A model generated the notes under the pieces. The model saw only the letters and a program-made list of their open reading frames with translations. It ran no database searches and was not told the origin of the DNA. The translations under genes were made by a program, and so were the position numbers. From Bifidobacterium sp. (GTDB taxonomy: Bacteria > Actinomycetota > Actinomycetes > Actinomycetales > Bifidobacteriaceae): DNA of 43,034 bases. Shown here piece after piece: positions 15,573 to 25,480 of the stretch. The stretch lies in NCBI GenBank assembly GCA_022649135.1, contig JALCNP010000019.1, positions 1 to 43,034 of the forward strand, in the 5' to 3' direction. Position 1 is the stretch's first letter, and every line of letters starts with the position of its first letter.

Positions 15573-16715
15573 ATGAGCATTCGTGTTGCAATCGCTGGCG
15601 TGGGCAATTGCGCTTCGTCCCTGGTCCAAGGTGTCGAATACTACAAGGACACCGCCGATGATGACAAGATCCCCGGACTGATGCATAACAATTTTGGCGG
15701 TTACCGCGTGCGGGACATCCAATTCGTCGTGGCATTCGATGTCGATGCGCTTAAGGTGGGCAAGGATCTTTCCGAGGCCATCGGGGCATCGCAGAACAAC
15801 ACCATCAAGTTCGCGGACGTTCCCGACCTCGGCGTCGAGGTGCTGCGCGGCCCCACATACGACGGTCTCGGTGAGTACTACCAGGATATGATCAAGGAAT
15901 CCACGGCGAAGCCCGTCGACGTGGCCCAGGTCCTCAAGGACAACAAGATCGATGTCCTGGTCAGCTATCTTCCCGTGGGATCCGAAGAGGCGGACAAGGC
16001 GTATGCCACGGCCGCCATGGAGGCCGGATGCGCCTTCGTCAACTGCCTCCCGGTTTTCATCGCCTCCGATCCTGTGTGGGCGCAGAAGTTCCGTGATGCG
16101 GGGCTGCCCATCATCGGGGATGACATCAAGAGCCAGGTCGGCGCGACCATCACCCACCGCGTGATGGCCCGTCTGTTCGAGGATCGCGGCGTGCGCCTCG
16201 ATCGCACGTATCAGCTGAACGTCGGCGGCAATATGGACTTCATGAACATGCTGCAGCGCTCCCGTCTTGAATCCAAGAAGATCTCCAAGACGCGGGCCGT
16301 GACCTCCATCGTCCCCCATGAGATGGATTCGCACAACGTTCATATCGGGCCGTCCGACTACGTGGCGTGGCTCGACGACCGCAAGCTGGCATTCGTGCGT
16401 CTTGAGGGAACGACTTTCGGCGACGTCCCGCTGAATCTGGAATACAGGCTTGAGGTCTGGGACTCCCCGAACTCCGCGGGCATCGTCATCGATGCCGTGA
16501 GGGCGGCCAAAATCGCCCTTGATCGTCATCTTTCCGGACCGATCCTCGCTCCGAGCTCGTACTTTATGAAGTCTCCCGCCGTCCAGCACGACGACAACGA
16601 GGCCCGTGAGCTTGTGGAGAAGTTCATATCCGGCGAGGTCGAATCGAACGAGGACCAGCTCGATTCCGATGTCGCGAAGGCCAAGGCGGACGGAAAGAAC
16701 GTCTGGAAGGCCTGA
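15573..16715 (+). CDS. ino1: Inositol-1-phosphate synthase (myo-inositol-3-phosphate synthase)
   Basis: A 380-residue cytoplasmic NAD-dependent enzyme that turns glucose 6-phosphate into 1L-myo-inositol 1-phosphate. It is of the short actinobacterial type. The Rossmann start is [20 protein letters not shown], followed by [46 protein letters not shown]-like active-site regions [19 protein letters not shown] and [13 protein letters not shown] are characteristic of the family. AAGAGGAG precedes the ATG. It is divergent from the PBP gene and convergent with glf. In actinobacteria the product feeds phosphatidylinositol and related envelope lipids, which fits the surrounding envelope genes, though the end product here is not shown by sequence. 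Confidence 0.94.
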   Translation: MSIRVAIAGVGNCASSLVQGVEYYKDTADDDKIPGLMHNNFGGYRVRDIQFVVAFDVDALKVGKDLSEAIGASQNNTIKFADVPDLGVEVLRGPTYDGLGEYYQDMIKESTAKPVDVAQVLKDNKIDVLVSYLPVGSEEADKAYATAAMEAGCAFVNCLPVFIASDPVWAQKFRDAGLPIIGDDIKSQVGATITHRVMARLFEDRGVRLDRTYQLNVGGNMDFMNMLQRSRLESKKISKTRAVTSIVPHEMDSHNVHIGPSDYVAWLDDRKLAFVRLEGTTFGDVPLNLEYRLEVWDSPNSAGIVIDAVRAAKIALDRHLSGPILAPSSYFMKSPAVQHDDNEARELVEKFISGEVESNEDQLDSDVAKAKADGKNVWKA

Positions 16716-16760
16716 GCATCTGCGCGTCACGGCGAATTCGCCGGGACAGTCGCCGGTACA

Positions 16761-16811
16761 GGTAAAAGGGATGGGGCCCGATCACGATGATCGGGCCCCA
16801 TCCCTTTTACC
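16761..16811. terminator. Perfect 24-pair bidirectional terminator
   Basis: Bases 16761-16784 are exactly complementary to 16788-16811 around a three-base loop (CGA). The outer part is A-rich on one side and T-rich on the other (TAAAAGGG and CCCTTTTA), so either strand ends in a U run. It sits between convergent ino1 and glf and should stop both transcripts. Confidence 0.92.
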
Positions 16812-16831
16812 CCGCCGCCGTGCGGCTCCTC

Positions 16832-18004
16832 CTACCGCCCCGGTTCGGCGGCGAGCAGGGGGGCCACCTGATGCTCATAGGCGTGCAGTGCGCTGGAGAT
16901 CACCTGGTGCATGTCATAGTAGGCATATGTTCCCAGTCTGCCGCCGAACACGACTCCCGGTTCCTGATGGGCCCGGGACGCGTATGCGTGGTAGAGGGTT
17001 TTGTCCTGCACGGTGTTGACCGGGTAGTAGGGCTCGTCGAGACGCGTGGCAAAGCGGCTGCGTTCCTTCCAGACGACGGTTCTGTCGGGGTTCTGGCTGT
17101 CACGCCGCTCGGGATTGAAGTTCTTGAATTCGATGGCGCGGGTGTAGGGGGTGTCCGGATCGGCGTAGTTCATGACGGGGCAGCCGAAATGGTCGCCTTC
17201 GTCATAGCGCACTTCGGTGAAATCGACGGTGCGCCACTTGAGCTCGCCGAGGGCGTAGTCGAAATAGCGGTCGATGGGGCCGGTGTACACGACCGGGACC
17301 TTTCCCACGAGCCTGTTCTTGTTCAGAGGTTGTGAGTCGTCGAAGAAATCTGTTCCGAGCGTCACGTGGATGCGGGGATCGTCGATCATCCTCTTCATCC
17401 ACGCCGTGTACCCTCCGGTGGGCAGACCCTCCCACGTGTCCTTGAAATAGCGGTTGTCGTAGGTGAAACGGACGGGCAGACGGGTGATGATGCCAGAGGG
17501 AAGATCGCTGGGATTCGTCTGCCACTGTTTGGCGGTGTAGTTCTTGATGAACGCCTCGTACAGGGGCCTGCCGATGAGGCTGATGCCCTTGTCGTTGAGA
17601 TTCTGAGGATCGGTTCCCGCCAACTCCCCCGCCTGCCGCGCTATCAGCTCCCGCGCCTGCGCCGGGGTGTAGTGGGCGTGGAAGAACTGGTTGATGGTTC
17701 CCAGATTGATCGGCAGGGGGTAGACCTCGCCGTCGTGCGTGGTGTACACGCGGTGGACGTAGTTCGTGAAGCTGGTGAAGCGGTTCACGTATGTCCAGAC
17801 CAGGGGATTCGAAGTGTGGAATAGATGGGCGCCGTATTTATGAATTTCCGCGCCGGTTTCCTCGTCCATGTAGGAGTAGGCGTTTCCTCCGATGTGCTGA
17901 CGAACGTCGACGATCTGGACGTCGGCCCCCGCCTTCTCTGCGGCCTGCTGGGCAATGGTGAGGCCGAAGAGGCCCGCGCCGACGATCACCAGATGTGCGT
18001 TCAT
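16832..18004 (-). CDS. glf: UDP-galactopyranose mutase
   Basis: A 390-residue flavoenzyme that interconverts UDP-galactopyranose and UDP-galactofuranose, supplying galactofuranose for surface polysaccharides. The N-terminal FAD-binding motif is LVIVGAGLFGLTIAQQAAEK. QHIGGNAYSYMDEETGAEIH and YGAHLFHTSNPLVWTYV are strong family signatures, and FIKNYTAKQWQTNPSDLP and VVYTGPIDRYFDYALGEL follow in the usual order. The end has GGRLGTYAYYDMHQVISSAL, the conserved flavin-site region. The ATG at 18004 follows AAAGGA with six bases between; the upstream GTG at 18019 is less likely. No glycosyltransferases flank it here, so the polysaccharide it serves must be made elsewhere. Confidence 0.96.
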   Translation of the reverse strand: MNAHLVIVGAGLFGLTIAQQAAEKAGADVQIVDVRQHIGGNAYSYMDEETGAEIHKYGAHLFHTSNPLVWTYVNRFTSFTNYVHRVYTTHDGEVYPLPINLGTINQFFHAHYTPAQARELIARQAGELAGTDPQNLNDKGISLIGRPLYEAFIKNYTAKQWQTNPSDLPSGIITRLPVRFTYDNRYFKDTWEGLPTGGYTAWMKRMIDDPRIHVTLGTDFFDDSQPLNKNRLVGKVPVVYTGPIDRYFDYALGELKWRTVDFTEVRYDEGDHFGCPVMNYADPDTPYTRAIEFKNFNPERRDSQNPDRTVVWKERSRFATRLDEPYYPVNTVQDKTLYHAYASRAHQEPGVVFGGRLGTYAYYDMHQVISSALHAYEHQVAPLLAAEPGR

Positions 18005-18111
18005 AGGGGTTCCTTTCACCGTGTCGGGGTCGCATTCCGCAGGGAATGCCGCCGCCCCGTTTCAGGATACTCGCCGGCGCTCCCCGGATCCGCCCATCTC
18101 CCGGGGCCTGT

Positions 18112-18975
18112 CTACAGGGCGCACACGATCAGATACACGGCGACCGCATGGCAGACATATCCCACTATGGTTCCGGAATGGAAGACCTCGTGAAATTCGA
18201 ACCAGCCGGGAACGGGGTTGGGCTTGTGAATGGCGAAACAGACGGCGCCGGCGATGTACGCCGCCCCGCCGCAGGCGATGAGCACCGTCGGGGCCGGCCC
18301 CACATATGGATTCGTCCAGAACAGGGGCATAAGCGTGACCGGGGCGAGCCCCAGGACCACATAGACGATGGTGAACACCCACCCGGGCGCGCGAAGCCAG
18401 ACGACATGCAGGATGGTCCCCACCAGGGCGGCCGACCAGATCACCGTCAGGTAGGGCCATCGTATGGAGGGGCGCATCGCGAAGAGGATCGGGGTGTTGG
18501 TTCCGGCGATGATGAGGAAGATGTTCGAATAGTCGATTCCGCACAGGAGACGTGTGATTCGCCGGCTTTTCCAAGGGACCACATGCAGGAGCGCGCTATT
18601 GCCGAACAGCAGCACGGCCGACGCACCGTAGACGGCGGACGCCGCCGTGACGGGACCCGGGGGAGCGATGCAGATGAGCACGATCGAGGCCGCCACGCAC
18701 AGGGGGAAGATGAGGAGATGCTGCCATCCCCGCAGGCGGGGCTTGCGTTGCCCGAATGCATCGACCGGGGTGATCCCCGCCCTTCTGTCGGCTGCCCGCT
18801 GCGTGCGCGTGGCAGCCCTGAGCTCTTTTTTGGCCTGGGCATACCGGTCTCGCGCATCGGCGAATCGTCGGCGGGCATCCAGGTAGTTTCGAAGGGATCG
18901 GGAGGCCCTCTCCTGGAGGGTGGTGGCGTGCCGCGACGCGACACGTGCCGCCCCATGAGTCGTCACTGCGTTCAT
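18112..18975 (-). CDS. Hemolysin III / TrhA (PAQR-type) membrane protein
   Basis: A 287-residue protein with a basic, coiled-coil-prone N-terminal third (about residues 20-70, rich in Arg and Ala) followed by seven hydrophobic helices. Family motifs are GNSALLHVVPW, RLLCGIDYSNIFLIIAGTNT and the C-terminal FHEVFHSGTIVGYVCHAVAV, whose histidines match the metal site of the PAQR/hemolysin III fold. Despite the name, members are not proven toxins; TrhA proteins of Bacillus are tied to membrane energetics and fluidity. Start chosen at 18975 behind GAAAGGGGCACCAGC; an earlier in-frame ATG at 19005 adds ten residues. The long charged N-terminal extension is unlike the compact bacterial form and may be cytoplasmic. 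Confidence 0.88.
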   Translation of the reverse strand: MNAVTTHGAARVASRHATTLQERASRSLRNYLDARRRFADARDRYAQAKKELRAATRTQRAADRRAGITPVDAFGQRKPRLRGWQHLLIFPLCVAASIVLICIAPPGPVTAASAVYGASAVLLFGNSALLHVVPWKSRRITRLLCGIDYSNIFLIIAGTNTPILFAMRPSIRWPYLTVIWSAALVGTILHVVWLRAPGWVFTIVYVVLGLAPVTLMPLFWTNPYVGPAPTVLIACGGAAYIAGAVCFAIHKPNPVPGWFEFHEVFHSGTIVGYVCHAVAVYLIVCAL

Positions 18976-19350
18976 GCTGGTGCCCCTTTCCGAAGTCGTT
19001 TTCATGCAGGTAACCTACGCAAACGTAACTTACCATACTCCCCCCGAATGAATGATCGCTGACATTTCTCCGCAACAATCATGGTGGCGGCGCCGACCCG
19101 GGAAGTCACGTGCGCCGAGTCTCGCGGATTCCCCCGCCATGCCCAGAGACGGGCGGGGTCATGCTCCGCTATCCGCCCGAGCGGTCCAGGATCGCCGTGG
19201 CGACAACCGGAGTCGTGGCGTGTCATCGACCGCCGCCCGTCGAGGCGTTCGTCGACGAACTGCCGGAATCAACACGGCAACAACCGTCTCTCACCTGCAA
19301 CGAGACAATGGGGGCGGGTCGGAGTTATCCAGGGGTGATGTACACTGGAT
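18976..19350. other. 375-base gap between TrhA gene and SRP RNA
   Basis: No gene is seen. Directly upstream of the TrhA gene is an imperfect palindrome (19010-19033). The remaining stretch is GC-rich with no tRNA T-loop or coding pattern, and at the right end is the promoter of the SRP RNA (TACACT at 19341-19346). Confidence 0.5.
19010..19033. promoter_or_regulatory. Palindromic site upstream of the TrhA gene
   Basis: GTAA-CC-TACG-CAAA-CGTA-AC-TTAC: outer GTAA/TTAC and inner TACG/CGTA pair symmetrically with one mismatched dinucleotide step per arm. It lies 35 bases before the chosen start on the minus strand. It could be an operator or lie across the promoter; no regulator is identified. 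Confidence 0.35.
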
Positions 19351-19443
19351 GAAGCCTCCATGTGGCGTTATGTCGCCCAATCCCCCCAGGGCAGGAATGC
19401 AGCAAGGGTAAGCGGCCTCTGACGGGTGCATGGGGGTCTTTTT
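19351..19443 (+). ncRNA. ffs: Signal recognition particle RNA (4.5S type)
   Basis: The core CAGGGCAGGAATGCAGCAAG followed by GGTAAGCGGCCTCTG matches domain IV of actinobacterial SRP RNA. The GGAA tetraloop (19394-19397) is closed by GCA/TGC, and the AGCA asymmetric loop that binds Ffh follows. The 5' part CCTCCATG can pair with CATGGGGG near the 3' end, and TTTTT ends the molecule at 19439-19443. A TACACT -10 box at 19341-19346 sets the start near 19351-19353; the exact 5' end is estimated. The RNA pairs with Ffh to target membrane proteins. Confidence 0.88.
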
Positions 19444-19513
19444 GTGCACGTTTTGCCGTGAGCTGTGGAAAAGTCCCGTCCGATTTCTTGCATCCGCCGT
19501 AGAGTCGGTAGAT

Positions 19514-20560
19514 ATGACCGATCAATTCACCGAACATATTCGTGATTCACAACCAGCGGCAGCCAGCGAGCAAGGGGAGCGGCGCCTCGGATCGTCTTCC
19601 GGGGGCATCTCCCCGGACGATCTGGACCGTGGTCTCGCCCGGCTCGATCCTCTGACGGTGCGCCCGCGGGTGTCGAGCACGGTCCTGTGTCTGATCCTCG
19701 CCGCCGTCTTCGCCGGCATCGGCTTCGGGGCATGGTGGCTCGGCGTGCGGACTGTGGACGGGCAAAGCTATGAGGATATGGTGTGGAGCAACTTCTCCCG
19801 ATCGATTCCCGGATGGCTGTCGCCGTTCGTCGATGTCTTCGCGTTCTCCGGCAGGGTCATAGCGGTGTGTGTGGTGATCGGCGTCGTGTCCCTCGCCGTC
19901 GCCCTCGCGCGCAGGCGGTGGTGGACGGTGGGGCAGCTGGCCGTGTTCGCGGCGTTGTGCTTCGGTGCGGAGCAGCTCAAGAAGGTGCTTCCTCGCCCCT
20001 TCCTTATCAATACCGAATCCATGACGGCCAATTCGGCCCCTTCGGGGCACACCATTCTTGCCGCGGCGGCCGGTATGGCCCTGATCATCGTCGTTCCCCG
20101 CGCGGCCCGGGCCCTTGCATCCCTCGTCGCGGCCGCGCTGACCCTGCTTGTCGGCCTTTCCGTCATCTCGCATCAATGGCATCGGCCCAGCGACGTGGTG
20201 ATGTCCGTGGCGCTGGTCGGCGCGATCGGTCTGGTCATGATCGCAGCGACCCGAACCAGCGGCATGGATGCGCCCGGCAGCCGTATGTCGTCGGCGAGCG
20301 TGCAGATTGTGGCGAGCGTCCTCATCACCCTTGGGGTGATGGTCTGCCTGTATGCCGCATACATCATCTGGCAGATAGAGCCCGGGCTTGTTTTCAAGGC
20401 CCAATGGGCGCGATCCGGGGCCAACGCCTCGACCGTGGCCATGATCGTCGGGATCGACGCGCTCGTCTTCGGAACGGTTTTGGCGCTCAGGCAGCTGACG
20501 GCGGCCCCCCTGTCGAAAATCGGTCTGGTGGGCGCACCTCCCGCGCCTCCGAGCAAATAG
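19514..20560 (+). CDS. PAP2-fold membrane phosphatase-like protein
   Basis: A 348-residue membrane protein with about seven hydrophobic helices, from VLCLILAAVFAGIGFGAWWL to VAMIVGIDALVFGTVLAL. NSAPSGHTILAAAAGMAL is PAP2 motif 2 with the catalytic histidine, and SHQWHRPSDVVM is motif 3 with His and Asp. Motif 1 reads KKVLPRPFL rather than the usual K-x6-RP, and motif 3 lacks the arginine after its serine. Such variants exist in actinobacterial PAP2 proteins, so activity is possible but not certain. A likely substrate class is undecaprenyl or phosphatidate-type phosphates. The ATG at 19514 has no good ribosome site, while TAGAGT lies nine bases before it, so a leaderless transcript is plausible. 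Confidence 0.85.
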   Translation: MTDQFTEHIRDSQPAAASEQGERRLGSSSGGISPDDLDRGLARLDPLTVRPRVSSTVLCLILAAVFAGIGFGAWWLGVRTVDGQSYEDMVWSNFSRSIPGWLSPFVDVFAFSGRVIAVCVVIGVVSLAVALARRRWWTVGQLAVFAALCFGAEQLKKVLPRPFLINTESMTANSAPSGHTILAAAAGMALIIVVPRAARALASLVAAALTLLVGLSVISHQWHRPSDVVMSVALVGAIGLVMIAATRTSGMDAPGSRMSSASVQIVASVLITLGVMVCLYAAYIIWQIEPGLVFKAQWARSGANASTVAMIVGIDALVFGTVLALRQLTAAPLSKIGLVGAPPAPPSK

Positions 20561-20575
20561 CCGGGAACACAGGAT

Positions 20576-20606
20576 TTGGCATTTGCGTATGTATCGTGAG
20601 TATGAT
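20576..20606 (+). promoter_or_regulatory. Putative topA promoter
   Basis: TTGGCA (20576-20581) and TATGAT (20601-20606) are separated by 19 bases, which is slightly long. The predicted start near 20613 would leave a 31-base leader with AAGGAGG in front of the topA ATG. It would drive topA, tmk and holB. Confidence 0.4.
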
Positions 20607-20643
20607 GGCGTTTCGAAGCGAATGGACGCATGAAGGAGGAGCA

Positions 20644-23604
20644 ATGGCAACCGGCACGAAGCTCGTCATAGTGGAATCTCCGACCAAGGCCAAGAAAATC
20701 GGCGGATATCTCGGAAGCGGATACACCGTGATGGCATCCGTGGGGCATATCCGCGATCTTGCGCAGCCCAGTCAGATCCCCGCCTCCCAGAAGGCCCACT
20801 TCGGAAAGTTCGGTGTGGACGTCGACAACGGCTTCGAACCCTACTACGTCGTCGGTTCCGACAAGAAGAAAACGGTGGCCGAGCTCAAATCCGCGCTGAA
20901 GAAGGCCGATGAGCTTTACCTCGCCACTGATGAGGATCGCGAGGGCGAGGCCATCGCCTGGCATCTGGTCCAGACCCTCAAGCCCAAGATCCCGGTGAAG
21001 CGCATGGTGTTCCATGAGATCACCCCCGAGGCGATCAAAAACTCGCTGGGCAAAACGCGCGATGTCGATGACGACATGGTCGACGCCCAGGAGACACGGC
21101 GTGTGCTGGATAGGCTGTATGGGTATGAGCTGTCCCCGGTGCTGTGGCGCAAGGTGGGGCCGGGCCTGTCCGCCGGACGTGTGCAGTCGGTGGCCACTCG
21201 GCTGATCGTCGAGCGTGAGCGGGAGCGGATGGCTTTCGTGCGTGCCTCCTACTGGGATGTCATCGCCACTCTTTCCTCGCCGGATACGCAGGGCGGTTCC
21301 GTTGATTTTCGGTCGAGAATGGTCTCCCTCGGGGGCAGCCGTCTTGCGGTGTCAAAGGATTTTGCGTCCGACGGAACCCTGACCCCGGCGGGGTTCGCCG
21401 CCAACGTGTGCAGGCTGGACGAGGCTCGGGCGAATGCGGTGGCCGAACGGCTGAGGACCGCGACCTTCACCGTCATATCTATGGAGTCGAAGCCCTATCA
21501 TCGCCGGCCGATGCCTCCCTTCACCACCTCGACACTGCAGCAGGCCGCCGGCAACCGCCTTTCCATGAGCTCTCGCCAAACGATGAGGGCCGCCCAGGGC
21601 CTGTACGAAAACGGCTACATCACCTATATGCGTACGGATTCGGTGACGTTGTCCCACGAGGCCATCGAGGCCGCCCGCAGCGCCGTTGAATTCCATTTCG
21701 GCGGGTCCTATCTGGCCCCATCCGCCAGACAGTACGCAACCACATCGGCGGGCGCGCAGGAGGCGCACGAGTGCATCCGTCCGGCGGGCGAGCGTTTCCA
21801 CGATCCGGAGGAGATCGCGGGCAAGGTCCCCGTCGACCAGCTGAAGCTGTACACGCTGATATGGCGACGAACCCTCGCCTCCCAGATGGCCGATGCCACC
21901 GGGTCCACGGCGACGGTAAGGCTTTCCGCCCCGGCCGGGGATGATGGCGAGGCGGTGTTCCAATCCTCCGGCACGGTCATCGAATTCCCGGGATTCCTCA
22001 AGGCCATGGGTTCCGAGAAGTCCGGCGGCACATCCGACAAGGCGTCCGCGGCGGGGTCGGAGGAGAACTCCTCGTTGCCGCCGATGTCGACCGGCGATGA
22101 GCTGCGGGCCGGGGAGGTCGCCGCGGAAGGGCATGAGACGCAGCCGCCTGCCCGGTATACCGAGGCCTCCCTCGTGAAGACGCTGGAGGCCAAGGAGATA
22201 GGAAGGCCTTCGACGTACGCGAGCATCATCTCCACGATCATCGACCGCGGATACGTCTATGAGCGCGGACGCGCCCTCATCCCCTCGTGGCTGGCGTTCG
22301 CCGTGACCAAGCTTCTGGAAACGAAATTCCCCACGTATGTGGACTATCGGTTCACGGCGGAGATGGAGAACGGGCTTGACCAGATAGCACACGGCAAGCA
22401 GACCGGGCGCGACTGGCTCACGCATTTCTATTTCGGAACCGGGGGCGGGGCGGCGACCACCAGCAGGCAGGCCCACGAAGGTCTGCAGCAGCAGGTCGCG
22501 CAGCTGGGCGAGATCGACGCCCGGGCGATCAACACCATCGACATAGCTGACGGGCTGCATGTGCGGGTGGGCCGCTACGGTCCGTATCTTGAGGACATGA
22601 ACGACCTGGATCCGGAGGGCAATCCCAGAAAGGCCTCTCTGCCCGAGACGCTCGCCCCCGACGAGCTGACCGTCGACAAGGCCCACGAGCTGATTGAGAG
22701 CAATGCGGGCGGGCCCCGGGAACTGGGAACCGATCCGGCGACGGGAGGGGTCGTCGAAGTCCGAACGGGACGATTCGGCCCCTATGTGTCTCTGACCCTC
22801 CCCACGCCGACGGATGACGGAGGCGACGTCCCGGCCAAGGGCCGCCACGATCCGACCGGCTCGGCAGGCCGGGCCGTGCAGCAGGCGGAAGGAAAGAAGG
22901 CGGAGAAGAAGGGAACGACCGCACGAAAGGCGTCGGCGAGGACACCCAGGAAGGCGTCCGACCCGGGCAGACCCAAAATGGCCTCGCTTTTCTCCGGCAT
23001 GACCCCGGATACGATCACTCTCGACGACGCCCTGAGGCTGCTGTCCCTCCCGCGCAAGGTGGGCTCGTATGAGGAGAAGAGCGCCGAGACGGGGGAGACC
23101 GTCAGCTACACCGTCATGGCGAATAACGGCCGGTATGGCCCCTACCTGACAAGAACGGATCCCGATGGAAAGTCGCAGACCCGCTCCCTGGGCAGCGAGG
23201 ACCAGATCTTCTCCGTGGATACGGCTGCGGCAAAGGAGCTCTTCGACCAGCCGAAGTACGGCAGGGGACGTGGCAGGGGTGCGGCGAAGCCCCCATTGCG
23301 CGAGCTGGGAACCGATCCGGAGTCCGGCAGGAACGTGACCATCAAGGACGGCTTCTACGGGGCGTACATCACCGACGGGGAAACCAACCGGACACTGCCC
23401 AAGCAGTACACACCCGAATCCATATCGGTCGAGGACGCCATGCACCTGCTGGCGGAAAAGAGGGCCGCAGGCCCGAGCAAACGCAGGACCAGAAAAGCCC
23501 CGGCCTCGTCCCGGACGTCCAAGACGGCCGGAAAGACCAGGGCGAAGGCAGCCGGAAAAACCACCGCGAAACGCGCGTCCACAAGCTCGGCGAAGAAGTC
23601 ATGA
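20644..23604 (+). CDS. topA: DNA topoisomerase I (type IA)
   Basis: A 986-residue enzyme that relaxes negative supercoils through a covalent tyrosine. The Toprim start is [20 protein letters not shown], and the acidic metal-binding [13 protein letters not shown] lies near residue 99. The catalytic tyrosine is in [15 protein letters not shown] at about 327. QEAHECIRP and [15 protein letters not shown] complete the core. The C-terminal third holds several Topo-C repeats ([50 protein letters not shown]) instead of zinc fingers, and a long lysine/alanine/serine tail ends the protein, as in other actinobacteria. The ATG at 20644 follows AAGGAGGAGCA. Its stop overlaps the tmk start (ATGA). Confidence 0.97.
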   Translation: MATGTKLVIVESPTKAKKIGGYLGSGYTVMASVGHIRDLAQPSQIPASQKAHFGKFGVDVDNGFEPYYVVGSDKKKTVAELKSALKKADELYLATDEDREGEAIAWHLVQTLKPKIPVKRMVFHEITPEAIKNSLGKTRDVDDDMVDAQETRRVLDRLYGYELSPVLWRKVGPGLSAGRVQSVATRLIVERERERMAFVRASYWDVIATLSSPDTQGGSVDFRSRMVSLGGSRLAVSKDFASDGTLTPAGFAANVCRLDEARANAVAERLRTATFTVISMESKPYHRRPMPPFTTSTLQQAAGNRLSMSSRQTMRAAQGLYENGYITYMRTDSVTLSHEAIEAARSAVEFHFGGSYLAPSARQYATTSAGAQEAHECIRPAGERFHDPEEIAGKVPVDQLKLYTLIWRRTLASQMADATGSTATVRLSAPAGDDGEAVFQSSGTVIEFPGFLKAMGSEKSGGTSDKASAAGSEENSSLPPMSTGDELRAGEVAAEGHETQPPARYTEASLVKTLEAKEIGRPSTYASIISTIIDRGYVYERGRALIPSWLAFAVTKLLETKFPTYVDYRFTAEMENGLDQIAHGKQTGRDWLTHFYFGTGGGAATTSRQAHEGLQQQVAQLGEIDARAINTIDIADGLHVRVGRYGPYLEDMNDLDPEGNPRKASLPETLAPDELTVDKAHELIESNAGGPRELGTDPATGGVVEVRTGRFGPYVSLTLPTPTDDGGDVPAKGRHDPTGSAGRAVQQAEGKKAEKKGTTARKASARTPRKASDPGRPKMASLFSGMTPDTITLDDALRLLSLPRKVGSYEEKSAETGETVSYTVMANNGRYGPYLTRTDPDGKSQTRSLGSEDQIFSVDTAAAKELFDQPKYGRGRGRGAAKPPLRELGTDPESGRNVTIKDGFYGAYITDGETNRTLPKQYTPESISVEDAMHLLAEKRAAGPSKRRTRKAPASSRTSKTAGKTRAKAAGKTTAKRASTSSAKKS

Positions 23605-24257
23605 GGGGTCTGTTCATTTCCCTGGAGGGCATCGACGGCGTGGGAAAAACCACGCAGGTCGCTCGTCTGCGCGACTACGCCCGTGACTTCGGCCGCGAGA
23701 TCGTGGTCACGAGGGAACCGGGCGGCACGCGACTGGGCGCGGAGCTCAGACAGCTCCTTCTCCACGGTTTCGACGTCCTTCCCCGGGCCGAGGCGCTGAT
23801 GTTCGCCGCCGATCGCGCCCAGCATGTCGATGAGGTGATACGTCCGGCGCTGGAACGCGGGGCCATCGTCATATGCGACCGCTACCTTGACTCGTCGCTG
23901 GCCTACCAGGCGGCCGGCCGGGATCTTGCCGTCGCCGAGATTCGTCGGCTGAGCATGTGGGCGACCGGCGGCCTGCTGCCGGAACGCACCTATCTGCTGG
24001 ATATGGATCCGCAGGCCTCCCATGCCCGTCTTCGACACGGAGAGGATCGCATGGAGGCTGCCGGCGAGGGCTTCCAGCGTCGGACCCGGCAGGCTTTTCT
24101 CGCCCTGGCTCGCAGGGATCCGGAACGTTTCCGGATCGTGGATGCCGCGGATCCGGTGGAGACGGTGTGCACAGCGATCAGGGACGATGCGGCTCCGCTG
24201 CTCGCGCGATTGCGCCATACCGACCCCGTGTCGCCGAACGGCGGTCCCACGGCATGA
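23601..24257 (+). CDS. tmk: Thymidylate kinase
   Basis: A 218-residue cytoplasmic kinase that phosphorylates dTMP to dTDP with ATP. The P-loop is [12 protein letters not shown] at about residues 7-18, TREPGGT follows at about 37, and the DR(Y/H)-type motif is [13 protein letters not shown] near residue 93. [20 protein letters not shown] is the region before the lid. The start overlaps the topA stop as ATGA and the stop overlaps the holB start in the same way, so the three genes are translationally coupled. The topA-tmk-holB order is common in actinobacteria. Confidence 0.96.
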   Translation: MRGLFISLEGIDGVGKTTQVARLRDYARDFGREIVVTREPGGTRLGAELRQLLLHGFDVLPRAEALMFAADRAQHVDEVIRPALERGAIVICDRYLDSSLAYQAAGRDLAVAEIRRLSMWATGGLLPERTYLLDMDPQASHARLRHGEDRMEAAGEGFQRRTRQAFLALARRDPERFRIVDAADPVETVCTAIRDDAAPLLARLRHTDPVSPNGGPTA

Positions 24258-25411
24258 GCGTATGGGATTCGATAGTCGGTCAGGACAAGGTCGTCCGTCA
24301 GCTGAAGGCGGCATCGTCGGGGGATTCCCGGGCTATGGCCCAGTCATGGCTTATCTGCGGACCTCCCGGATCCGGGCGGTCGAACGTCGCCCGTGCGTTC
24401 GCCGCGGCCCTGGAAAGCCCCGATCACGGTGTGGACGAGGAGCCGACGAAGACGACGAGGGAGGTTCTGTCCGGAACGCACCCGGATGTGACCGTTCTCT
24501 CGACGAACAAGGTGACCATCGGCATCGATGAGGTGCGCGACCTCATCGGCATCAGCGAGCAGATGCCGAGCACGGCCCCGTGGAGGATCATCATCATCGA
24601 GGACGTCGACCGCATGCTTGAGCGCACGACGAATGTCCTGCTTAAGGAGGTGGAGGAGCCCAGCGACCATGCCATCTGGCTGTTGTGCGCTCCGAGCGCA
24701 CAGGACGTGCTGCCCACGATTCGGTCCCGCACGAGAATCGTGAATCTGGCTGTTCCGTCGCAGTCCGCGGTCGCCGCGCTGCTGGACGAGAGGTTTCATG
24801 TGGGAGCCCATGTGGCGGCCCGCGCGGCGCGCCTTGCGCAGGGGCATATCGGTGTGGCGGCCCTGTATGCGACCGACGAGCGGGCCATGACGGATCGTGA
24901 CGAGTTGGTGGTGGGCGTACTGGGTCTGGAGAAGGCCTCAGACGCCGTTCTGCTGGCGGCCCGGGTCGTTGAAAGCGCCCAGGGGCAGGCCGCGGAGGAT
25001 GTCGAAGCCGAAAGCGCAAAGGACGAGGCGGAGTTCCGACGGGTCAACGGACTCGCGCAGGGCGAACGCGTGCCCGCAAAGCTGCGCGGGGCGTTCAATG
25101 CGCTGGGCAGGAAGGATGAGCTGCGCAGGCGTGCGACGCGGCGCAGCCGGGATGTTCTTGACCGTTTCCTGAGCTCCGTCGCCAGCATCTATCGGGATGT
25201 GGCGGTTCTGCAGAACGATGCCGAGGATTCGGTAGGCCTTGTCAATCTGGAGAACCGTTCGGCGATAACGGAACTGTCCGTCCGCCTGAGCCGGGAGGAT
25301 GCGGTGCGGCGCCTCGGGGAGATCGCCACCGCCCGTCGGCGTCTTCTGGGGAACGGAAATCCCGTTTTGGTGTTCGAGGCCCTGTTCTGCGCGCTGATCC
25401 AGGACGACTGA
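24254..25411 (+). CDS. holB: DNA polymerase III delta' subunit
   Basis: A 385-residue clamp-loader subunit that helps place the sliding clamp on DNA. The start [15 protein letters not shown] and the AAA+ part [14 protein letters not shown], followed by GTHPDVTVL, are typical. [10 protein letters not shown] is the Walker B-like segment, [16 protein letters not shown] follows, and TIRSRTRIV corresponds to the SRC region. Three features depart from the usual pattern: the Walker A lysine is replaced by arginine (residue 41), no cysteine cluster of the zinc module is present between Walker A and GTHPDV, and SRC reads SRT. Delta' normally does not hydrolyse ATP, so this can still be functional. The ATG at 24254 overlaps the tmk stop. 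Confidence 0.93.
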   Translation: MSVWDSIVGQDKVVRQLKAASSGDSRAMAQSWLICGPPGSGRSNVARAFAAALESPDHGVDEEPTKTTREVLSGTHPDVTVLSTNKVTIGIDEVRDLIGISEQMPSTAPWRIIIIEDVDRMLERTTNVLLKEVEEPSDHAIWLLCAPSAQDVLPTIRSRTRIVNLAVPSQSAVAALLDERFHVGAHVAARAARLAQGHIGVAALYATDERAMTDRDELVVGVLGLEKASDAVLLAARVVESAQGQAAEDVEAESAKDEAEFRRVNGLAQGERVPAKLRGAFNALGRKDELRRRATRRSRDVLDRFLSSVASIYRDVAVLQNDAEDSVGLVNLENRSAITELSVRLSREDAVRRLGEIATARRRLLGNGNPVLVFEALFCALIQDD

Positions 25412-25480
25412 TCCGGCGACCTGGATGTGGCGTCCGCGCAGGGTGATCGGGGTCGGATCATGCGCGGGCCGATGCGGCTT

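Noticed and set aside
16330..16345. An ACAACGTTC word inside ino1
   Set aside because: It shares only the core of the island operator, lies in coding sequence far from any promoter, and is expected by chance.
19783..20643. A 287-codon N-terminal extension of topA
   Set aside because: It overlaps the PAP2 gene in another frame, and the ATG at 20644 has an ideal ribosome site and the conserved N-terminus.
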